Below, piece by piece: positions 21,771 to 26,104 of a stretch of DNA of 26,104 bases. Numbering within the stretch: position 1 is the stretch's first letter; every line of letters begins with the position of its first letter. This stretch comes from a virus. Position numbers and translations under genes: made by a program. The notes beneath the pieces were generated by a model that was not told the DNA's origin, did not search any database, and saw only the letters and a program-made list of their open reading frames with translations. Location: positions 1 through 26,104 of IMG/VR virus record IMGVR_UViG_3300038429_000040; one strand, 5' to 3'.

Positions 21771-24700
21771 GTTTCCTCCTCTTCGCTTTCGCTTTCCGCC
21801 TCTTCGATCTCCGGCACGATGGGTAGAATACAGCACCGGCAGTTCGGATGGTCGGGCGGCTCGTTCTCGCCGTCAGAGAAGTCCTCATCGAGCGCGACGA
21901 CCTCGCCATCGAGTACGGCGCAATCTTCGCAGTTGTGGACAAGGATGCCGTTAGCAAAATATGTATGTGCGCCCTCAACTTCCAGATTGAACACAAAGAA
22001 TGGTTGACTTCCGAGGACGAGAGTGGTATAATAACTATAGATACCATGTATATATGTGCTTATTGCCACAAGCAATTTATCCCAGCTTATCAATTGCAAA
22101 CTCGCTCTCGCCCTAAGTATTGTTCTCGGACGTGTTACCATCGAGCCACGAAATTTGGGCAAACCAAGACGTGCCCAGTTTGTGGCAAAGCGTTCTATGC
22201 CTACCCCTCCCATAGGGACAAAACGCATTGCTCGCGGGCTTGCTTGGCCGCTTCGGCTCCGATCATTACGAAGACCTGCCCGGTCTGCGGGAAGAATTTT
22301 GAGGTTCATAAGTCTATCGCTCATCGCTATAAGGTTTGCAGTTGGGCCTGCCGGACAAAGTTCCTCGTGCGGAAAATATGCCCCCGATGTGGGAAACAAT
22401 TCGTCGCATATACGCCTCGGATGAAGCATTGCTCGGAAGCCTGCCGTCGCCCACCAGTATTCGTTGACTGCTTGAACTGCGGCAAGAGATTTAGAACGAC
22501 ACCATCGACAAACGCAGAGCGAAGATTCTGTTGCTTCTCGTGTTGCCGCAAATATCACGGCGAGACTTCGATTGAGCGTGCGGTTCGTGAAGCCCTGGAG
22601 CGTTTGCGTATTCCTTTCAGCCCAGAGCATCCCGTCGGGAGACTCAGCGTTGACTTTTATCTGCCTCAGCAGAACGCGTGCCTTGAGATAGATGGAACGT
22701 ATTGGCATTCTGACCTGGCGAAAGATGCCAAGCGCGACGCGAGGTTGCGTGAACTTGGCTATCTTGTTTTCCACATTGCCGAGAGTGAAATAAAAAACGC
22801 GAGTGACCTGGACGACTTGATTGTCACTCGTCTTCAGTCGGCTCCCATGTCGTAGGGCTTGAATTTCCCGCCAGCCATAGCCAACTTCATACACCGGATG
22901 CTCGGCAGTTGCCGTCAGCCGTCGCCCATCGGATGTCTCTATCTCGATCATCTTGCCAGCATATCTGCGCCGCATAGTCCGCGAGACCCGTCGCCAGCCC
23001 GCATGAGTAAGAACTTCGTCGCCCTTCTGGATATCCTGGATATGCGTCTCTCCGCTTCTGGTGATGACATTCGTGTTCGCCGGAAAACAGGTCAAATCAT
23101 CCTCACTCGCCATCCATTCCTTTGATTCCAGCACGCTCTGCTTGTACGTCTCGACCGCCGCGGCGTTCGATGCGCGCAACGTCTCGGTGCGCGCTATGCG
23201 CTCGGCGCGATATCGGTCCCACGACTGGAACATCTCCGTGATGCGCCGCGTGAGGTCCGGAATGCCTTCTCCGGCTATCATCCCGGCGCGCAACGTGTCG
23301 GTGAGCATCTCCTGGCTGGTCGTCTGCAACTGGTCAGCGAGTTTGATGGTGTACGTGCGAAGATACTCCACGAGCGCAGGAGAGGTCATATCGAAGTCAA
23401 TGCCGAGTCCGTAGTTGTCGTTTAGAGCGTCGCCCTCGGCGTCCAGTATCGCTTTGAATATGGGTCGCAGTTCCTCGGCTGTCAAGTTCTTCATCGCGCT
23501 GGAGCCGGCTAACCACCGCTCGATGAGGTCGGGGCGGTAGTCTTTGCCGGAGCCTCGACAAACAAGGCAAGGCGTGTTGATGAGCCCCACGTCCGTAGAG
23601 ATGTGAGCGTAGCCTGTTCCCTTGCAGTCTGGGCAATCTTTCTGGTGGCCGGAGTGCTTCATGTGCGCGAGCATGATTTTCCGCTCATGCGCCCAGACGC
23701 GCCGCATCGCGGCAGAGATGCGATGCTCGAACCGTTTGAGCCGTCGATTCAGAGCGAGAATGACGCGCCGGCGTTCCGTCATACTGATTTTGCGCCCGCG
23801 GGGCCGTTTCACGACAGCCAGGACTGCGGCCTGGCTGTCAAAATGGCTCCTAGACCCTCCCAGCGGGGTTTCCGGGGCGATTAGAGCGTGAGCCGTGGCG
23901 TGTTCGTTCGCCTTGAGCGCCTCGGCGAGTTTCGCCGTGAGCGTTTCCGGATGCAGGCGCGCCTCCAACTCTACGCGGCTCGCTTCATGATGCGCTCGGT
24001 CATACGGTATCCCCGTCAGCATCAGCCCGCGCTCCGTCAATTCGTGAAGCGCGAAGAACGGCATCTCGGGCGGCTCATCCTCATCGTCGAGCCACATCTC
24101 GCCGGGCGGGATGAATGTCGCATAGACGAGGTCGTGGCCGCCTTCCGTGAAGTCGTCATCGTAGTCCTTGCGGATGAGGTCGCCGTCCACGAGCCAGCAC
24201 ATGACGTAGGCGTTGCTGTACGCGTCGATTTGCTCGAGGTGAACGCGCTCGGCGGCGTCCGGCGCATCCATCGGGCCACGATAGACACCGCCGGCCGACT
24301 GGCGCTCGTCGCGCTCTTTGCGGTCGGCGTATTCCAGCGCGTGGTCGTAATCGTCACCGCCGACCATCAGGCGGTACTCCGTCGCCATGTGGTCGATATA
24401 GAAGCCGTATTCATACGCGAACACGGAGTTGTCAATCCAGAACTCTTTCTCCGGAATGAAGAAGAACCGGTAGTGCTGGCCGAAGTTCGTGAAGTCCGTG
24501 TCTATCTCGCGACGGATGTAGTCGCCGTGGACAAGCCAGACTTGGAACTCGCCGCGTGTTTCGTAGAGATGGTCATGCGCCAACATGATTTCGTCCGGCG
24601 TGACCGTCTCCTCACCCGTGTCACCGGCGGCCCGAACAACCGCGTTGTCCACATGAACAACACCGTTGCCCACCCGTGCGGCTATCGTCTCGGCCAGACG

Positions 24701-24781
24701 TTCGGCGATACCGTCACGCGCCGCTTCCGCCAGAAAGCGGTCGGCCACCGTGACGGCGAGGTCAGCACGACGTTGTTTCAT
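21767..24781 (-). CDS. MuF-type head morphogenesis protein interrupted by an intein
   Basis: The 1004-residue precursor would give a 618-residue spliced product. Residues about 65-160 and 180-275 are two copies of one domain (VWLVHGDYIRREIDTDF and CWLVDGDLIRKDYDDDF). The second copy carries HELTER (246-251) and AHHEASRVE, a possible metal-binding set. CPDC and CLVC at 383-408 form a DnaJ-like zinc knuckle. The MuF domain covers about 480-564, with RAERIARTETLRASNAAAVE, then resumes after the intein with CEDCAVLDGEVVALDE and PPDHPNCRC. MuF proteins are minor head proteins bound to the portal. The intein replaces nothing; it sits before the conserved Cys of the TCxxC motif. ATG at 24781 overlaps the 28-residue gene's stop as ATGA, with GGAAG upstream. 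Confidence 0.87.
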   Translation of the reverse strand: MKQRRADLAVTVADRFLAEAARDGIAERLAETIAARVGNGVVHVDNAVVRAAGDTGEETVTPDEIMLAHDHLYETRGEFQVWLVHGDYIRREIDTDFTNFGQHYRFFFIPEKEFWIDNSVFAYEYGFYIDHMATEYRLMVGGDDYDHALEYADRKERDERQSAGGVYRGPMDAPDAAERVHLEQIDAYSNAYVMCWLVDGDLIRKDYDDDFTEGGHDLVYATFIPPGEMWLDDEDEPPEMPFFALHELTERGLMLTGIPYDRAHHEASRVELEARLHPETLTAKLAEALKANEHATAHALIAPETPLGGSRSHFDSQAAVLAVVKRPRGRKISMTERRRVILALNRRLKRFEHRISAAMRRVWAHERKIMLAHMKHSGHQKDCPDCKGTGYAHISTDVGLINTPCLVCRGSGKDYRPDLIERWLAGSSAMKNLTAEELRPIFKAILDAEGDALNDNYGLGIDFDMTSPALVEYLRTYTIKLADQLQTTSQEMLTDTLRAGMIAGEGIPDLTRRITEMFQSWDRYRAERIARTETLRASNAAAVETYKQSVLESKEWMASEDDLTCFPANTNVITRSGETHIQDIQKGDEVLTHAGWRRVSRTMRRRYAGKMIEIETSDGRRLTATAEHPVYEVGYGWREIQALRHGSRLKTSDNQVVQVTRVFYFTLGNVENKIAKFTQPRVALGIFRQVRMPIRSIYLKARVLLRQIKVNAESPDGMLWAERNTQTLQGFTNRTLNRSLAVIFAATREATESSLCVCRWCRSKSLAAVQAVNEYWWATAGFRAMLHPRRICDELFPTSGAYFPHEELCPAGPTANLIAMSDRLMNLKILPADRAGLRNDRSRSGQASPRAMRFVPMGGVGIERFATNWARLGLPKFRGSMVTRPRTILRARASLQLISWDKLLVAISTYIHGIYSYYTTLVLGSQPFFVFNLEVEGAHTYFANGILVHNCEDCAVLDGEVVALDEDFSDGENEPPDHPNCRCCILPIVPEIEEAESESEEEET
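22004..22032 (+). promoter_or_regulatory. Near-consensus sigma70 promoter for the antisense endonuclease
   Basis: TTGACT (22004-22009) and TATAAT (22027-22032) are separated by exactly 17 bases, and TGG directly before TATAAT adds an extended -10 element. A transcript would start around 22039, only about seven bases before the endonuclease ATG at 22046, so the mRNA would be leaderless or nearly so; no Shine-Dalgarno site is visible. The promoter lies inside the codons for the C-terminal splicing domain on the other strand. Confidence 0.72.
22046..22855 (+). CDS. Intein-nested, antisense zinc-knuckle homing endonuclease (Vsr/DUF559-like)
   Basis: This is the only gene on the plus strand. Its 269-residue product has five CxxC...Cx3C zinc knuckles at about 4-30, 43-66, 78-102, 112-133 and 142-167, mostly of the form CPxCGKxF...HCSxAC. 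The C-terminal domain (174-265) looks like a PD-(D/E)xK nuclease of the Vsr/DUF559 type: SIERAVREALERLRIPF, LSVDFYLPQQNACLEIDGTY with Asp203, Glu214 and Asp216 as candidate catalytic residues, then RDARLRELGYLVFHIAESEI. The ATG is chosen because the first knuckle begins at once and a promoter lies just upstream; the frame is open further 5-prime, to 21848. It is more A+T-rich than its surroundings. It presumably cuts intein-less MuF alleles and spreads the intein. Confidence 0.87.
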   Translation: MYICAYCHKQFIPAYQLQTRSRPKYCSRTCYHRATKFGQTKTCPVCGKAFYAYPSHRDKTHCSRACLAASAPIITKTCPVCGKNFEVHKSIAHRYKVCSWACRTKFLVRKICPRCGKQFVAYTPRMKHCSEACRRPPVFVDCLNCGKRFRTTPSTNAERRFCCFSCCRKYHGETSIERAVREALERLRIPFSPEHPVGRLSVDFYLPQQNACLEIDGTYWHSDLAKDAKRDARLRELGYLVFHIAESEIKNASDLDDLIVTRLQSAPMS

Positions 24782-24864
24782 TGTTTCTTCCGTCCCCAGA
24801 TGAACCACGTCAGCCCCATGATGATGGTGAACAGCAGAATGACGATGACTTTGACGAGACTCAT
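24778..24864 (-). CDS. Small single-pass membrane peptide (28 aa)
   Basis: The frame is ATG at 24864 to TGA at 24778, giving MSLVKVIVILLFTIIMGLTW and a charged end FIWGRKKQ. It has one clear hydrophobic segment of about 20 residues followed by a positive tail. GGAGGCGAG directly precedes the ATG, the ATG overlaps the portal stop as ATGA, and its own stop overlaps the MuF ATG in the same way, so it exactly bridges two essential head genes. It is too short for most gene finders. A role in membrane association, lysis or simple translational coupling cannot be told apart from sequence. Confidence 0.65.
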   Translation of the reverse strand: MSLVKVIVILLFTIIMGLTWFIWGRKKQ

Positions 24865-26104
24865 CTCGCCTCCAATCGTTCCTTGATAATATCCATCGCG
24901 CTCCGCGCCAGGTTCTCGGCGAGCGTCTCTTCCTCTTCCTGCGCCATCTCCGGGTTCGGCACCGCGTTCGCGGTGATGGAACTCAGCGGCACCATCAGAT
25001 TGCTCACGAGCGGGTCGTCGCCGCCGTCAACGGGTTCTTCGCCCAAGTCGGCGCGGGCCTCGTTGATGGCCAGGATGCCGGCGGCTGTGTAGGTCTTGCG
25101 CTCGTTCATCTCCAACTCTCGGTTCGCCGGCACCGGGTCTGAGAATGACAGGAATATCTTCTCGTCAAACAGCGGACAGAGCGATTGATTGATTTTTTCT
25201 TCCAGTTTCCGCAGACGGGGCAGAATGCCGTTCTTCGCGTGTCGGTAGTCGCCGACCTCGGCGTTAGAGCGCGAAACGCCTTGCGCCGTCAACACGGAAA
25301 TGTTGACATCCAACGCCGCGCAGATTTCTTCTCTATTCAGTTTCCGCCAATCGACGTTCGCCATCTCCTGCATCGTCATCGTCGTCTTGACGAACTTAAC
25401 GTCTGGCGGCAGGATGGCGGTCTTGCCCGCCTTGGCGTTGCCCTGATAGCGCTGGGAGAAGGTCTCCGCCAGCCGGTCACGCTCTACGGCGCTCACGTTC
25501 TCGCCGAGTTCCAGCACGCCGCCGACGTTGGCGCGGTTCGCAAATAACGCCTCCTCCAACTCGTACAACTCGCGGTTCGTGTAAATGGCATCGGAGATGC
25601 CTTGAACCGGGCCGAAGCCGGAGAAGAAGTTGCGCGGATTCGGGCGCCGGAAGTAGATGATTTCCTCTGGCGGGAACTCATGCTTCGCCCGCCCGCGCTC
25701 GTAGATGTAGCCCTTGATGAACGCGCTGGCGTCGGGTATCGGGTTGATGTACTGCGCGCAAACGGGCCATATCTCCGTCGGCACGCCGAGCGTCTTGTCG
25801 GGCGGTATCCACCAGTACGCCTCTCCGGTCAGGTCCATATCGACGATGGTCATGTACCACAGGTCCGACGCTTCAATCCACGGGTTCGGGTTGATGAGCA
25901 GGTCGATGAGCGGATGGTCCGTGATTTCATCGACATCGTCGGAGTTCTCCATCTTGACGACGAGGTTTGGGTTCGACTCCAGCCATTTACGGCGCGGGCG
26001 GTTGATGGATTTCGTGCGGCAGGTCGTGAACTTCTGGCCTGTCGTCTCTTTCGTCGTGTAGAGGTGCCACGGCACGGCGGCGCAGGTGTTGCCGTTCAGA
26101 TTGA
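24861..26104 (-). CDS. Phage portal protein, 5-prime end outside the window
   Basis: At least 413 residues are visible. The frame continues past the GTG at 26075 to the window edge with NLNGNTCAAVPWHLYTTKE, the usual N-terminal block of HK97/lambda-type portals, so the true start is further upstream. Later blocks include DHPLIDLLINPNP, LTGEAYWWIPPD, EIWPVCAQYINPIPD, EIIYFRRPNPRNFFSGFGPV, NVGGVLELGEN, and MANVDWRKLNREEICAALDVN. Portals form the dodecameric ring through which DNA enters the head. The C-terminus is acidic and helical (AQEEEETLAENLARSAMDII). Gene order portal, MuF, protease, capsid supports the call. Confidence 0.93.
   Translation of the reverse strand, partial: NLNGNTCAAVPWHLYTTKETTGQKFTTCRTKSINRPRRKWLESNPNLVVKMENSDDVDEITDHPLIDLLINPNPWIEASDLWYMTIVDMDLTGEAYWWIPPDKTLGVPTEIWPVCAQYINPIPDASAFIKGYIYERGRAKHEFPPEEIIYFRRPNPRNFFSGFGPVQGISDAIYTNRELYELEEALFANRANVGGVLELGENVSAVERDRLAETFSQRYQGNAKAGKTAILPPDVKFVKTTMTMQEMANVDWRKLNREEICAALDVNISVLTAQGVSRSNAEVGDYRHAKNGILPRLRKLEEKINQSLCPLFDEKIFLSFSDPVPANRELEMNERKTYTAAGILAINEARADLGEEPVDGGDDPLVSNLMVPLSSITANAVPNPEMAQEEEETLAENLARSAMDIIKERLEAR

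Larger units (their letters stand above)
21932..23089 (-). other. Intein within MuF (386 residues), inserted before a conserved cysteine
   Basis: The intein begins with Cys (precursor residue 565) and ends His-Asn before Cys951. Block A is CFPANTNVITRSGETH, with KGDEVLTHAGW following. Block B is RLTATAEHPVYEV with the usual T-x-x-H. Block F is VFNLEVEGAHTYFANG and block G is GILVHN followed by Cys. All residues needed for splicing are present. The N- and C-terminal splicing parts together would make a mini-intein of roughly 130 residues. The remaining linker, some 250-270 residues, shows no LAGLIDADG or sense-strand HNH domain; it is the reverse complement of an endonuclease gene encoded on the plus strand. 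Confidence 0.93.

Noticed and set aside
22046-22855. Possibility that the endonuclease array region is a group I intron rather than part of an intein
   Set aside because: The minus-strand frame stays open across the whole insert, and full intein blocks A, B, F and G with Cys1 and His-Asn-Cys ends flank it.
23888-24886. Plus-strand frame of 332 codons opposite the N-terminal MuF region
   Set aside because: No knuckle, catalytic or membrane pattern is present and no promoter precedes it, in contrast to the antisense endonuclease; treated as a shadow.

Overview
The window is a block of a tailed double-stranded DNA phage or prophage (Caudoviricetes-like, siphovirus-type head-to-tail genes). Shine-Dalgarno sites of the AGGAGG type and the HK97-fold head genes point to a bacterial host. 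The sequence is GC-rich and gives no firm clue to host species. Except for one endonuclease gene, every gene reads on the minus strand, so the biological order runs from position 26104 down to 1. Genes are tightly packed, many joined by ATGA or TGATG stop/start overlaps, and no gene-free stretch exceeds about 110 bases. No tRNA, rRNA, CRISPR array or insertion sequence was seen.

Head module (26104 to about 16600): portal (start lies outside the window), a 28-residue membrane peptide, a MuF-type head morphogenesis protein interrupted by an intein, a protein with two helix-turn-helix-like segments, a prohead protease with a long extension, three small proteins, two different HK97-fold major capsid proteins in tandem, and a small beta-rich virion protein.

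Accessory module (about 16550 to 6000): a GT4 glycosyltransferase, a zinc-knuckle HNH homing endonuclease, a small head-type protein, a virion protein, a HAD-like protein, a glycosyltransferase-methyltransferase fusion, a radical SAM enzyme, two right-handed beta-helix proteins, a 707-residue repeat protein and a beta-sandwich protein. Head-to-tail module (about 6000 to 1): gp6-like connector with two inserted domains, a 63-residue protein, head closure protein, HK97 gp10-like protein, a methyltransferase, an 868-residue GT2/LicD/cytidylyltransferase/GT2 fusion, a DUF3168-type tail terminator and the first codons of the next tail gene.

Two things stand out. First, the MuF intein carries its homing endonuclease gene on the opposite strand, codon-aligned with the intein frame and preceded by a near-consensus sigma70 promoter. 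This endonuclease and the separate HNH endonuclease share a zinc-knuckle DNA-binding style but have unrelated catalytic domains. Second, glycan-modifying enzymes (three glycosyltransferase genes, one with a fused CDP-alcohol synthase and LicD phosphotransferase), two SAM methyltransferase domains and a radical SAM enzyme are woven into the structural operon next to beta-helix and repeat proteins. This suggests, as inference, that the phage decorates its own virion or its host's surface with a methylated, phospho-substituted glycan.
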